Part shown: one piece after another, positions 1 to 12,339 of the stretch
How the letters are laid out: each line of letters opens with the position of its first letter
Position numbering within the stretch: the first letter of the stretch is position 1
DNA from: Symbiodinium natans
Lineage: Eukaryota; Sar; Dinophyceae; Suessiales; Symbiodiniaceae
Direction: 5' to 3'
NCBI GenBank assembly: GCA_905221605.1
Contig: CAJNDS010000205.1
Location: forward strand, 62,001-126,000
DNA length: 64,000 nt
Made by a program: the position numbers and the translations under genes
The notes under the pieces: model-generated
What the model saw: only the letters and a program-made list of their open reading frames with translations
Databases searched by the model: none
What the model was told of the DNA's origin: nothing

Positions 1-162
1 CTTCAGGGTTTCAAAGTTCGGCGCTTGGGTGCCCGCCCCAGTCCTTGCAAAGCCTAAACTTGCCGAAGCTTCTGTCACATCCCCGAGGACCTGCCGCTTT
101 GAAGCCGGACAAGAGGCAAACGGGCTTCAGGGCTAAGCCCGAAATTTTAGAGGGGTGGGGTG

Positions 163-290
163 TTTGGGCTTGAGGGTTTGAGGGTTTGAGGGTTTGAGGG
201 TTCGAGGGTTCGAGGGTTCGAGGGTTCGAGGGTTCGAGGGTTCGAGGGTTCGGGGGTTCCAGGGTTTGAGGGTTTGAGGGTTTGAGGGCT
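163..290. repeat. Degenerate telomere-like GAGGGTTT/GAGGGTTC array
   Basis: Tandem 8-mers, first TTTGAGGG, then TTCGAGGG, then TTTGAGGG again, about 15 copies. It is one base longer than the TTTAGGG telomere unit that recurs throughout the window, so it is probably a drifted derivative. The rest of 1-2150 shows no exon I can support; short open frames there have no recognisable protein pattern. Confidence 0.8.
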
Positions 291-2152
291 TCGGTTTAAG
301 GGGTTCACGGTTTACGGTAAAGGGTCTGGAGTCTAGGGTTTGAAGTCTGGAGGTTCAGTAGGGTTTCAGGGATACGTCACATGTTCGACGCACACCACCA
401 CACGGGACAAACAAGTGTGGTGATGTGTGTGCCAAGACTCGCGTGCCCCGCCTAACCCGAACACCCAATGTATGCTTGGGTTTTGGGTTTTCATTCGGAG
501 GAGAAACCCCTCTCCTCTTGGAGCATCTGGGGCCAAAGACCTTTACAGAACGGGGTCCTGGAAGCTGCAAATCCTAAAGAAGCCACGGTGCCGCATCGGA
601 CCCGAGCGGTCGAAGAGGCCCAGGCTCCGAAGCACCGAGGGGCCACCGTAGCACCATGTAGGATTGACCGCAAAGTATCGATTCCAGACGCCGCTGCATG
701 TTTCTAGAGGGCAAGGTCGAAACCTATTGGGCTTCGGAGCAAAATATTTGTACTCTTGGGAGGGCCGAACAGAAAAAGTAACAACTCTAACAAAGCTGGA
801 AAAAGCCAACTCCCAAAAAGCCAAATTCAAAGTACGACAACAAAAACAAGCATTATCCGAATCTCTGCGAAAGTTTTGCGAAAGCTTTGGGTCTACAACC
901 CAAGGCTCCCGGAAAGTTGCGCTTTTGGGGAGAATGTGTACGGTTTTGCTGGAATTGTTATAATTACCTTGTTTTTTTGTGTTGTTTTCTGGCTTTGGTA
1001 TCCCAGGTCCCCATTCTCCCACGAGTATTCTTGGGTATCGTTTTGGTATTGGCTTTTTTGGTGAAATCTTCCGCGCACCATCATCGGTGTGGCTTTCGTA
1101 TCATGGGAATGGAAGAGATATCCGCTCCCCGCAACCTTCATTTAATGGGTTATTTCCAGAAGAAAGATTCAAAATAATTCCCCTCAAAGTCCAAATTCAC
1201 CCGTCTTCCCCCAAATCCTATCGAGTTATGTGATTCAGAGCATGAACAATCACAAGATATCTGCGCGTGGATAGTCTCGTTTGCTCACGGGCTTCGTCTA
1301 ATGGATACTATTGAAGAAGAACACTAAAATTCATCGTTTGAGAGGTTTCCTGTCTTTGTTGCTTGGCAGCTTTATATTGTATCAAAAGTATTAGGCGTCT
1401 TTATATTGTATTAAAAGTATTATTTATATACATACGTGTATGATGTGGGTAGTTATTCCGTCTCTTTTCTTGTATTTCTGTAGGCTTGTTGGGTTGGCTT
1501 TCGCCGGGACGCTGCCTTTTGTTTGGTCTAACTTGGGGGTATCACCTGACGAGTGCTTTGTTGGATTCAGAAAAAGGGCTTGTGAAACGACAGGAAGGGT
1601 ACTGGTTCAAACAACCCTCGCTTGGTTGTGTTGGCCATGGTTGGCCCGATACAAACGTTCTAGCAAAGGTTCCGGGCTTTGAAAAGATGATTGGCTTTTG
1701 CTTGGTTTCAGCGCGGCCCTCCTGTAATCTCGGTTTTGGGGGGAGAAGCCAGAAAACGCGACGCGCAAATTTCGGGAGCCGCGCGGTTTCCGGACTCCAG
1801 TCTCCCGACTCCAGACTCCGGACCGATTCCGAATCCGGGAAATCCCGGGCCTCCCCCTAATGCGAACGGAGTGAGTGGGGTGGGCCCAAAAGCAACAACC
1901 ACCGCAATCCAGACCCCAAAAAGCCCCAAAAGTCTCCCAAACCAGTCAATCCTTGCAGCTAGATACGTGGCGGTCAACTAGGGGGTTTGATGGCATTGGG
2001 CTCGGACTCCGTATTTTCCGCCCAGCTTTACTGACCTCGCGTGCATCGGAGTGTCTGGGTGCGGCTCCCTGGCTTTTGCTGACCGTCCTAAAGCGTAAAC
2101 CCGGCAGCCCTAAATCCTAAATCTTAATCCCTGCGCCCACCCCAAACCACAG

Positions 2153-5100
2153 GATTTCGACCTCGTCGTCGCTGCCGATGGTATCGGCAGCAGTGCGCGA
2201 CGCTTTGTACTTGACGAGGGCGACCAGGAGGAGGCGCCTCGGTACACAGGCCTGGCTCGAGTGGGGGCAAGCAGCTCGGGCTTAGGCCCCTAGGCCGTAA
2301 GCCTGCCTCAAACGAGCCGTATGCCGCTTCGTCCCGGGCCCTGGGGCCAAAAGGCCCGAAGTCTCAACCCAAAAGAACCCAACGACCGAGAGCGTAAACC
2401 CTAAACTCGAACTTTGTTCCATCAGTGGAAGTCCTCCCCTGGGCATTTCGTCAGGGAGAGGGCTCAGAAGGTTTGGGGGGCTTTAGGTTGTTTGTTGCCA
2501 TGCTTTAGGTTTCAGGCGTTGTTTGGAGGACCTGGGCTGTACGTACCTAAGCTGCCCCTGAGGTCTTCGCATCCAGTACGGCGTCAGGGAGGCCGGTGGA
2601 CGGCCTGCCGGGTGTGAGGAGGAAGCACACCAATGGTTCGGCCAAGGCTGCCCGTTACCCCAAACCCGAAGCTCTGCACCTCGCTCTTGTGGTAAAACCC
2701 ATGGGACTTGCAGAGCACCTTCAGCTTTCAAGGGGATACTTGCGTTTTAGGGCGTTTCCAGCCTCGACCTAGAGGGTTGCCAGGCAGCATGGTGCCACCA
2801 CCCTGACCACCCAAGTCTTGAATGTTGTTGGTGTTCTCCGGTGTTATTCTTGGGCCCCAAACAACTCTCTCAGAAAGCCCAAATGTCGGCCTCAGCCACG
2901 AAAGTGGCTCGGCGTTGTTCTTATCCACCACTCGATGAGGGGTGTTCCTCAGGGTTTGGGGCCCATTTGAGTTCCGACTTCGGCACTGCAGCAGAGCTAT
3001 TCCCAGGTTATCCCCACATTCATTCCCCATTTTGGCCATCTTAAACCGTAAAGCTTGAACAGTTACCACAAAAGGACAGAGACCGAATCTGTCTGTAACA
3101 AATGCAGAAGACAGAGCTTCAGGCTGAGTTCACTTGCTTTCAAGGCAGTGGATCCCGTTGCACGGACCCACTGGAAGAACCCTAGAAGGGGGCCCAATCA
3201 CAGCTCGTTCTGAGTTTCGGATCGGGTCCCCTCCCCCCCCCCCGAAGCTCGGTCGATTTTGACATTCTGAGCCCTAAGCTGCCGAGAGCCCACCGAGCTT
3301 GGGCGGTTTGGGCGGGCAGGCGTGTATGCACTCACCGCCACCTACGGTGGCCTCGGCGGCAAGCGCTTTGAGATGATGGCGGTGGTCTTCAGGCCCTTCG
3401 AGTCGGAAATCCCTCACACTCCTAAGCCCTCTGTAATTCAAGTTCAGGGCTTAGCATCGTAGCTCTTGCTGCAGAAGCCCCAACCCCGAGACCCCCTGAA
3501 CTTGAGTCTCAGGGAAGATGCCCCGGCGGCAGAGAATGCTGACTGGGATCCCGTGGAGATCAAGGAGAAGAAAAGAAGCCTTCGGGCGATGTTGTTAACC
3601 TTAATCAAGCCCCGCAACCTGGACCCGGAGCATCCCCAAGCCCGAAGCCCTACTAAACCCTTCCTTTTCCCAAGTTTCAGGCCAAGCCCCCCCGCTGTTG
3701 GACCCAATTGCAAAAGCTTCGTTCCACAGCACGAAATCGTCCCACGCCTTGCAAGCTAAGCTCCAAAAGCCTTCTGGGTCACGGCGTAAGAACTTGGGTT
3801 CTTAAGCCCTGGTTTCGCAGTCCGAGAAGTTGGAATTCTAGCGACTACAGGGAAGTTCCGTTCGCCCCCTTCCAGAAACATCACCCTGAGCTCAACACGC
3901 CAACATGAGAAGACATTAAAGTACCCATCGTAAGAATGAGAGGAATCACTATCCTAGTAGCTACAGCCCTAAACCCTAAACCCTAACCCCTAAGCCCGAA
4001 ACCCTAAACCCTAAGCCCGAAACCCTAAACCCTAAACCCTAAACCCTAAACCCTAAGCCCTAAGCCCTATAAACCCTAAACCCTACGTAAATGCCAGGAC
4101 AGCTGTTTGCAGAGACTGCGCGAAGCTGGGCATCCCGCGGAAGTGATGGAGGAGACCCAAGGGGGGGGACAGGAATGAAGCCTTAAGAAGCCGGAGTCCT
4201 TGAACTCCCCATAGGCCCAGACCTTGAAAAAGAAGCATAAACCCTAAACCCTGAACCCTGAACCCTGAACCCTAAACCCTAAACCCTAAACCCTAAACCC
4301 TAAACCTTCAACAAACCGAGCCCCACAGCTTCAGTAAGCCAAAGTCAGCCATAATCAGCTACCCTGAAACGGACCATTACGGAACGCCACCCCCAGCACC
4401 AAAGCTCCCAACCTCACTGGGCCGGGGCAAGGTCGCTGAGGGCTGCTCGCGTTTCTTCGAGCTGGGCGTGTTCGAGAGGCCTTTCAAGGTTCCAGAACCC
4501 TAAACCCTAACCCTAAACCCTAAACCCTAAACCCTAAACCCTAAACCCTAAACCCTAAACCCTAAACCCTAAACCCTAAACCCTAAACCCTAAATCAGAG
4601 TTGGGTTCAGTGGGTACGCGGCTGAAGGGAGGGAGTTGATTTGGACATCCTGCCCTTTTTGGAGATTGGGTTTGGGGCCTCGGGGTTCAAGTTGGGATTT
4701 CTGTTGGGATTTTGCGTTTAGGGTTGAGGCTTCCCAGCCCCAGTCCTATAAACAAAAAAGCACCCCCTGTCACCTTGGGCTGTTTGGCACGGAGGCCGGT
4801 GGGACTGAGCAACTGGCACCGCGATCGGGTGGTTCTGCTGGGCGACTCCGCACATGCGATGCCGCCGTTCCTGGGGCAGGGCGCGAACCAGGTGCCCCGA
4901 AGTCCTGAAGTCCATGGTTTAGGGCCTTGAGGGCTTAGGGTTTAGGGCTTAGGGTTTAGGGTTTAGGGACCGGCAATGGGCATTGGGCCCAGGAATTGGC
5001 CACGCGGGTTTTGGCCTGAGCGGAATTAGTGCAAGAAGGGGCTTGGGTGTTGGGCGCAGGCATTGCAGGCCCCATTGCTCCATGACTGGTCGACCCTGCC

Positions 5101-7900
5101 CAGGATTGTGTTGCTAATTATTGCAATTTCTAGCTATTTTCATTTTTTGGCGGGGGCGGGGGCGGATCACCACGGAACGGTTCACGGCAAGTTGATGGGG
5201 TCAGCATTGGATCTTCCACTTATATGGGGTTCTATCTACAGTTATATAGGGTGTACAAGGGGGGTGGGGCGGTGTGTGTTGGCTCAGCGCCGAAACGATC
5301 GGACATTAACGTGGGTAGACTGCCCATTCAGGAGAACCGCCGCGCCCGGAGCTTTCCTGCCCCGAAGCCCCCCCACCTCCGAACCCCGCCATCTGCGCAA
5401 CAGGCCATCCAGGATGCTGTCTGCTTGGCACGCAGCTGCGATGCAACAGAGGGATATTGAAGAGGCACTGGGAGAGAGTAGAAATCCTCAAGCCCGAGGC
5501 CCGTACTCTCAACCCCGCTCAATCCAAGAAGCCGTATCCCCAAAACCCTCAGCCCTACACCCTAAGCCCTATAAGCCCTAAGCCCCAAGCCCCAAGCTCC
5601 AAGCCCTACAGTCAGCCCTAAACCCTAAACCCTACCTTCTAAACCCCCCCTTCACATCCAGGGTTTCTAAAGAGAAGGCTGGCTGCGCCGCGTCAACTTC
5701 GCCGACGCGGCCTCGGAAGGTGCCCTGCAGGCTGCCCTGCCGCTCGGCCCATGATTGGGGTTTAGGGTCTAGGGTTTAGGGTTTAGGGTGTAGGGTGTAG
5801 GGTTTAGGGTTTAGGGACACGAGCAGCGCCTGCTGAGTCTCCGCGCAGGACAATTCCGTATCCTCTCAAGAGAGCCAAGCCCGAACTCGCCTTTTGTTCA
5901 CATCCCCGTGCCGCCTCAAGAAACCCGGTCCGAGGTTGCGGCGTCTTTCCCGAACGTAATCGCGGCACGGCCCTGACCCAAAAATGTGCTCCCGAGTTCT
6001 CTCGTCGCAAGGGCTCACTTCCGAAGCCCTGAGACTTCCTTAAATCGTGAGCCAGGGGCCTCGAGACCTGGAACCCTAAACCCTAAACCCTAAACCTAAA
6101 CCCTAAACCCTAAACCCTAAACCCGAAACCCCAAACCTGAGTCCTCGAATGCCAAAGCCCCTGCAGTCAAAGCCCTTTCAAGGCTTACGCCATCTTGGTC
6201 TTACGCCCTAAGTCCTAAACCTTAAGGTTAAGGCATGCTGAAGTAGATAGCATATTTGAAACCCCCCCAAAAAAAACAAACCCCCTTTGCCGAAACGAAC
6301 ATTTCCAATTTCCAAAACGATAGATAGAATTGTTTCCCATGGGCCAAGACAAGCACCCAGACGTGGCTGCTGAGAGCAGTGGGTTGGCAGGAACTGACTG
6401 CTGAGAGAAATGGGCTGGCAGGAGGGGCGTGGGGTTCCGGAAACAGCCCTACACGCAGTTACAATTTTTCTATGGATGCCTGAACAGAGGCTCTTGAAGA
6501 ATCTTTACGACCCAGGGCCCAGGGCTAGAAGAGTGGAGGTTTTACCGGTGAAGCGCCCCTGTCGTTGCATTCTATTTCACCTGCCGAGCCTTCTAAAGGA
6601 CTGTGGAAGGCTCTGGAGGCTGCTACTTAAGAGGACAAAGGCACGCCCAGGACGAGAGTCCCCAAATTCGCCAAGAGGCCAGCAGGAGGCCCTCTTACCC
6701 GCTGCCAAAAGCTGTCTTAAACATGATCCCGCAAAGATTCTATGTATGGGTTCCTCAAATATTCTATGTATGGGTTCGAAGATTCTACGTATGGTTTCCC
6801 CGAAAAAACCCCGCAAAAACAGAAATCTAATTTTTTTGTATTCAAGGATGACATTAAAATCAACACCTTAAAGCCTGAACCCGAAATCCCAAAGCGAAAG
6901 CCTTTAGTTTGAGTTTAGGGTTAGGGTTCCCTAAGCCTTAGACTCGAAACCTGAGACTCCTAGACCCAGACAAGCATCCACAGGCTGGGCTACACGGCGC
7001 AGCGCTTGCCTCCAGTGGTCCCCTTGATGGCATTGCGAGCAGGATCAGATTTCAGGGGTTAGGGGTTCGGGTTTCAGGTTTAGGTGTGTGGCCACGGTTT
7101 TTGGAGCCAAAGAACACCCTGCCTCTCACAACCCGAATTCCGAAACCATAAATGGCATGCCATGTTTCAATCCAGGCTTCAACCTGAAGCCCAAAACCCC
7201 AAATCGCCACACAAGTTCGGTTCAGGGCGTCCTTTGGTTTAACGTCTTGGGGCCTCCAGGACGCAGAAACCTGCCCAGTAGCGCAACCCACGCTTCTTTC
7301 TCGAGCTGCTCGCAAAAGAAGCCGGACATGCAGGCACCCAGGAATGTGTTTGAACTCTGAGGTCTGGATTAAGGCTGCTGCTTCTACCGTTTACGTTCAC
7401 TGTGGACTCACTGTACCCTGCCCTTTACACCGGAGGAGCTCATGAGAGCTTAAGGCAAGTTGAGGGTAGACCCTTGCGCCTGAAGCCGAAACCCGAAACC
7501 TCGAAGAACACCTGGCCCAACTGCATCGGTACGTGGGACGCTCGAACTGAGGCCGTGCTGGGCATCGAAAGCAGCTTCCTTGGTCAAGTGGAGATGCTTG
7601 ACAACCTTGGACAGCTCCCCAAAGCCCTGAAACCCAGACCTCTCCGCGAAACCCTCCCTGACACCGCAGAGCCTCTGAATCCCAAAAACAGTGCGGCCTG
7701 AGAGGTTTTGTCGTCGTCCAGAAGCGGCCTTAGGGGCAACAAGCACCCCTAAACACTAAACAGCAAGTTCCGACAAGCCGAAGCTCTGAACCCTCAACCC
7801 TGAAACTCCACAGCCCAAACCGAGGACTCTGCCCGGTGATCTGGGCGGGCTGGTGAGGGAGAATTTCTTCCGGCTCACGGCCGGGACCGGCGTTGCAGGC
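2153..7900 (+). CDS. FAD-dependent monooxygenase, multi-exon (partial, N-terminus not found)
   Basis: Flavoprotein hydroxylase/epoxidase-like enzyme that would use FAD and NAD(P)H to insert one oxygen atom into a substrate. Exons seen: 2153 to about 2264 with the DG motif (VVAADGIGSSAR, then PRYTG); 3320 to about 3392 (YGGLGGKRFEMMAV); 4098 to about 4160 (LREAGHPAEVMEE); 4432-4488 (SRFFELGVFERP), exactly 19 codons; 4795-4891 with the GD motif (VVLLGDSAHAMPPFLGQGANQ); 5404 to about 5440 (AIQDAVCLAR), which continues the GD exon in phase; about 5669-5755 (GWLRRVNFADAASEGAL); about 7515-7640 (SSFLGQVEML); about 7827-7897 (VRENFFRLTAGTGVAG). The DG and GD motifs and the GQGANQ-AIQDA run define the family. 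The Rossmann GxGxxG exon is not visible and may lie upstream of the window. The last two exons fit the C-terminal region of such enzymes but are less sure, and the 5669 exon could instead be terminal because a TGA follows it. The substrate cannot be told from sequence. Confidence 0.75.
3967..4594. repeat. Three interstitial CCCTAAA arrays inside introns
   Basis: Arrays at about 3967-4086, 4239-4308 and 4496-4594, mostly perfect CCCTAAA with CCCTGAA and CCCGAAA variants. They lie between coding exons of the monooxygenase (exons at 4098 and 4432 sit between arrays), so they are intronic and not a chromosome end. Confidence 0.9.
4795..4891 (+). CDS. FAD monooxygenase exon with GD motif
   Basis: The best-defined exon of the monooxygenase. 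It encodes a Trp-His-Arg-Asp-Arg lead-in, then LLGDSAHAMPPFLGQGANQ. In this family the GD aspartate contacts the ribityl chain of FAD and the APxxGxG-like stretch closes the FAD pocket. The acceptor is AG at 4793-4794 and the donor GT at 4892-4893. It joins in phase 0 to the exon at 5404, giving GANQ then AIQDAVCLA, which is the normal family order. Confidence 0.8.
4930..6125. repeat. Interstitial telomere-type arrays in both orientations
   Basis: TTTAGGG-strand arrays at about 4930-4970 and 5757-5815, and CCCTAAA-strand arrays at about 5610-5640 and 6071-6125. The strand switches within a single gene, which argues for repeated insertion or double-strand-break repair and against one fused telomere. 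Confidence 0.85.
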
Positions 7901-8059
7901 AGAACCTCTAGAGTGTCAGAAGTTGAGCCGGGCTTCAGAAGATGGGTCTCGCAAGTCCTGGAGGGCGAAGTTCGGAGTCCATCGCTGAACTGTCAGGTCT
8001 GGTGTTTCTCAACGGCGCGATTGCGAGAGTCTGATGCTGCTCGGGGAACCTAGCCTTGG

Positions 8060-9960
8060 CTCTCCGTATCCGCAGCCGTGCCCCCTGAGAAGGCTACTCG
8101 TTTGTTGCATAGCTTCTTTTTGTCCTTAAAGACTTTTGGGGCTCCCTTTCCCCCTAAGCCTTCCTTATCCGAAGATTTCGCAGCCCTAGGCTCGACGGAA
8201 CACGCACAACTCATAGGAGAATCATCGGAGGTTTATATATTGTCTTCGAACAGTTTTCCGGCAGATCCCACGGAGACAGCCGACTATGTCTTCGGGCCTC
8301 AGTGAACCCTTGCCTAGCTCTGCTCTCCCGTTTCGATCTGTAAGAACAAGCCCGTAAACCCTAAGCCACACTGACGGCAAGAGGGAGGGTATTTCTTCTG
8401 CTGGGTTCCAAGGGAAATAAGGGAATCCAAAAGGAACTGCTCGTGTGGCCAGGCCAAAGGACGCAGCCCCGGTCTCCAGGAGCAAGGGGTGCTGCGAGCA
8501 CGCCCCACGCCTTGACTGTGAAAATGGGTTTAGCGCTTAGGGTGTAGGGGTTTAGGGTTCAGGGTTTAGGGTGCACCGCTCTGAAACGTGTGCTATGACT
8601 GCTGTGGTGGGTTGGGGCATGGGGCTGCAAGCAAACAGAGGGGATATGCTTGGATCAAGGCTGGAAGTTTCAGTTGCGATTTAGGTCCCTTGTCACGTGT
8701 TTCCGTGTAATGTGCATGACTGACAAGGGTAGCAAGAAAGGGCCCTCGAGATGGAAGCTGTACGAAGGGTGCAGCATGCCCGAACTTACATCCTGAAACT
8801 TTGAGGCTTCAGCAAGAAGGCTTGCTTCTTGTGGCCTGTCGGGTTAAACGGTGAAGGTTTCAAGTATCAATGCTAGTGCGCAGGGCAGGTGGACTTGGGG
8901 GTGGCACTTTGAAGCCGCATTAGAAGCCTAAAGCCTTGGAGTTCGTGAGTGTGTGCGTGGACAGAAATTCTTGTATTCTTGTGACATTAAAACTCAGTGC
9001 TTCTTTTAGCTTCTGCTCTGGCCACTAAGGTGAGGGAAAGACGCCGACCTTTTCCTATGACTGTGAGCACCCGTTCTTAAAAAAGTCAACGCTCTGCCAG
9101 TGTGGTTTGAAGCGTTGAAGCACAGGGATGTCGCGTAAAGTCGCTTCTCAGGAGCGCATGTGCAGCAGAGTCCGCACGGGCCACGGTGAACCGATGTTCC
9201 GATTTCCCCGATCCCCCATAGCTTGCATGCAGTAGCATGACGTAGCCACTGCGCTAGAATTTCGAAATCCTCTTGGCACAGCCGGCACTCGACGACGGGA
9301 AGCGTGGAGAGAATGCACGTCACGGCGGTTGCAACGATCAATTGCGTATGTTTCTGCGCATCTTCATCAGTTGCTTGAGGAAGGCGTGCAGCTTGCAAAG
9401 TCGCAGGGTGCCGATTGTACACTTTGCATGTCACAGCGGGTTGGCGGATGCTTCGCCGCGCGCTGGAGGCTTCCCACCAGTAGTAGGCGGACTCCTGCGG
9501 TACCACAAGCGGACCGTGTTTCGTCAGTAGTGAAAAGTATTTGGGATAGTGCTGCTTTTTGTGGGCACTTCAGTGCGCAGATAGCAATCAGCCTTCAGAG
9601 TTTCAGCCTTGATCAAGGCACTTTCAGTGCAGCCTACACAGGCAGAGCTTGAGGCCTGGATGCAGTCCAAAAGATCGTCGCCATCTTTGCAGCTTTTGTA
9701 GCTGCTGTAGGCATAGGTGGGAAGTCTGGTGTGGCTTCCAGAGCTGTGGTTTCAAGCACCCTCGTCGCCATCTCTGCTAGCCATTTTGCAGGGAGCTCTA
9801 GTCCTATTCCGCCACAGCTGGGGTAAGTGCGGAAGCGCCGGATGTAAGTGCGGTCGTGGTAGCGCCTGCAAACTCCGATACGCACTTCGTTCCCCACCAA
9901 CTCCCGCACATGGAGCCGGGCGCACTCCAACTTGTGCGCGACCTGGTGAGGATCCGGGCA
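8060..9960. other. No supported gene
   Basis: A few TTTAGGG copies at about 8528-8570. Open frames on both strands (for example 9006-9506 minus) have no recognised domain. They lie next to the LINE remnant at 9.98-10.6 kb and may be further decayed parts of it. Confidence 0.5.
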
Positions 9961-9979
9961 CATCGCACCACTCGCGTTG

Positions 9980-10590
9980 CGACAAGCCCGCTTCTGCGTG
10001 GGTGGCTGTGGCAAGCCTGTCCGGGTCAGCAGGGAGACCAGCGTGGCGCCCCAGCACAACACCCTGCCCAGCGGTGTCACGCCATAGATCACTGGGTCCA
10101 AGCGGCACCTGTCAGCGGGGGTGCGCGCGGAGGGCCAATCCAGGCCCGCGCAGCGAGCGAGGAGGCCGCCTCGCGGGCACGCCAGGGCGTGGTCCCCGTC
10201 CACCTGCGCCCCACCTGCATGGCTCGAGGAGCGGTGTTTGCGCTGCTGCTGTGAGGTACCCTCCTGCCCTTCGCACTCGCCGGCTGCATACGGGGACTGC
10301 CCGCCCACCTCGGACCCGAGAACCACCAGCTTCTGAGGCCCGCCCGCTCCCAGCTTCGGGTACGCATCATGCTTGCGTCGCTCCGCGGCCCACAGGACAA
10401 CGCCGTCAGTCACAGCTGGTGGGGCCAGCTCGCAGTCTCGGCCGGCATCCGCCCAAAGCCAGCCGCTGCACTGATGGCGCATTCTGCGCATTACAAGACG
10501 CCTTGGAGGATCGTGAGACAACAAATCAACCCGCCGCGCCAGCTCCTGCGGCGTGACGCGCGTCTGACCGTGCTCGCGGTATAACCACAT
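9980..10590 (-). pseudogene. Rearranged LINE ORF2 C-terminal remnant
   Basis: Minus-strand translation holds two signatures that I recall from dinoflagellate LINE polyproteins. One is GDHALACPRGGLLAR followed by LDPVIYGVTPLG and GATLVSLLTRTG (10200 down to 10017), resembling the post-RT part. The other is RKHDAYPKL then LVVLGSEVGG (about 10378 down to 10313), resembling the extreme C-terminal region. In this copy the C-terminal signature comes first, so the order is inverted relative to the usual layout. That implies two truncated copies or an internal rearrangement. No RT catalytic motif is visible here, and the frame is interrupted at both ends. Confidence 0.6.
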
Positions 10591-11001
10591 ACGCGGCGCT
10601 AGGAGAAATCATTTCCATCCACTTTCTGATCTGGCGCCTCTTGTACGAGCTCCGTTTTAACGCCGCAGTGAGGTCCGACGAAAAAGACCCCCGTTTGCTG
10701 GGGCTCGGGACGGCGTGGTGACAACCGGTGCGCTGGTCCCCGCTTGGAACCCCCGCGTGAGCAGGGGCGTGCGAGCAGGGGCGTGCGCACGTCGGCACCC
10801 CTTCCTTTTCCTTTGCCGCGTGCCCTCCTGCCTCGGCCATTCGCGCGGCCTATGTCGGCCTCCGCCGGCAGCATCCAGGGCCTGCCCGAAACAGTCTGCA
10901 GCGCGCTTGGGGGGCTCGGGTGTGAATCGGTGCGCCGTTACGATGGGAAACCGCGAGTGCAGCGATTTTGCTGGTGAGAAGATTTGCAACAGGAACGTGT
11001 G

Positions 11002-11118
11002 TTTTTTGTTCGGCCGGCTCTTTTCCTTTTCCTGTTTTTTGCTTGGCCAGCCGCGTCCCGAACAAAAAAACGCCCAGAGTTTTTTTGCTCGGCCAGCCGC
11101 GTCCGGAACAAAAAAATG
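11002..11118. repeat. Inverted/direct repeat cluster (TTTTTTGTTCGG ... CCGAACAAAAAA)
   Basis: Arms at 11002-11013 and 11058-11069 are exact inverted repeats. A second near-copy of the same unit follows (11078-11117, with GGCCAGCCGCGTCC in the middle). It looks like a small terminal-inverted-repeat element or a pair of them. Three short palindromic AGGAATCCT repeats follow at about 11194-11226. Confidence 0.6.
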
Positions 11119-11199
11119 CTCCTGGACGAAGGCCGACACGACCCCCGGCCCGCAAGTGAGTGAGTGACGAGAGCCGATAAAATCAAAATTCATAGGAAT

Positions 11200-12120
11200 C
11201 CTATGAACATGACTAGGAATCCTATTGAAAAAACTATCCGAATCCTGTGCAAAATTATTTGGGTAGCGTTCAAAATTCGCGTGTCTGCTCAGTTACTTTA
11301 ATTTACCTTAATGGGGTCGGTCTTTTTTCATGTCTTTGCCATGAGGCGTCACCGAGGGAGTTCTGCTAAAACCGCATTGTGGCGCTAGGAGAACGCTAGG
11401 TTCGCGGTAGGTAAAATCAACAAACGATATTTCGCATGTCACCACTAAGCGAACCCAACAGAGATTGATTGAGAAGGCCCAGGCGCACCACCCGAAATAT
11501 GCGTACAACTTCTGGGGTTGTGTAAAAACCCCGCGCCTCTTCGTTATGAATTGGCGGGGCCCCTGTTGCCAGGATAGAGGTTTTTCTAGGAAAAACGATG
11601 ACAAGAAAGAACTGATAATGTTGTTCCATTTGGTACATTTGCTGCTACTGGCTTGTTAAGGCTTGTTTGTCGTCCATCACGTAGTGTCAGAGATCTTGGA
11701 AAATCCGGCACAGTGTTTTGCGCTAGCGCCGCGCTAGCACGGCGCTAGCAAAGTGTCGGCGCAACCTCCCCCGGCAGACCATGGCGCCTTCCTCCTCGAG
11801 CAGACCGCACCGACTAACACCATGGGGCTCGAGCTCGAGCCCCACGCCAGCAGTAGCAGTAACGCTAGCAGTTCTTGTGACGACTCGTCCGACAGCAGCG
11901 CCTGAAAAATGGTCCGCGTTAGCACCCTTTCTAGGAAATCGTGCTTGGATCCTTCAATGGTCGCGTTTGCTACTCCATCCCAATCAGCTTCTTTTTTTTC
12001 GGGACGTCGCCGAGGGAGTTCCGCATTGAGGTCAATTTCGGGAACAAGCATTTTGACAACAACCCATTTGGAATCCTAATAAGACTAAGAATTCTTTCAA
12101 AATTAATAGAAACCCTATTC
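11200..12120. other. No supported gene
   Basis: Contains several GCTAGC/GCGCTAGC palindromes (about 11724-11750 and 11862) and a CTCGAGCTCGAG stretch near 11828. Open frames here are short and lack protein-like patterns. Confidence 0.5.
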
Positions 12121-12125
12121 ATTTT

Positions 12126-12327
12126 AGTAGCCGCAGCAGCCGCAGCAGCCGCAGCAGCCGCAGCAGCCGCAGCAGCCGCAGCAGCCGCAGCAGCCGCAGC
12201 AGCCGCAGCAGCCGCAGCAGCCGCAGCCGCAGCAGCCGCAGCAGCCGCAGCAGCCGCAGCAGCCGCAGCAGCCGCAGCTGCAGCAGCCGCAGCAGCCGCA
12301 GCAGCCGCAGCAGCCGCAGCAGCCGCA
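12126..12327. repeat. CAGCAGCCG nonanucleotide array
   Basis: About 22 copies of a 9-bp unit, with one shortened and one GCTGCAG variant copy. Because 9 is a multiple of 3 all frames stay open and read as poly-Ala, Ser/Pro-like or Cys-Gly runs. I read it as a minisatellite, not a coding exon. Confidence 0.9.
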
Positions 12328-12339
12328 AGAGAGCAGACC

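Noticed and set aside
3967-6125. A true chromosome end (telomere)
   Set aside because: Arrays are short, occur in both orientations and lie between coding exons; coding DNA continues on both sides.
9717-10556. 279-codon plus-strand frame
   Set aside because: Antisense to the minus-strand LINE signatures (GDHALACPR, VIYGVTPLG), which give the convincing reading.
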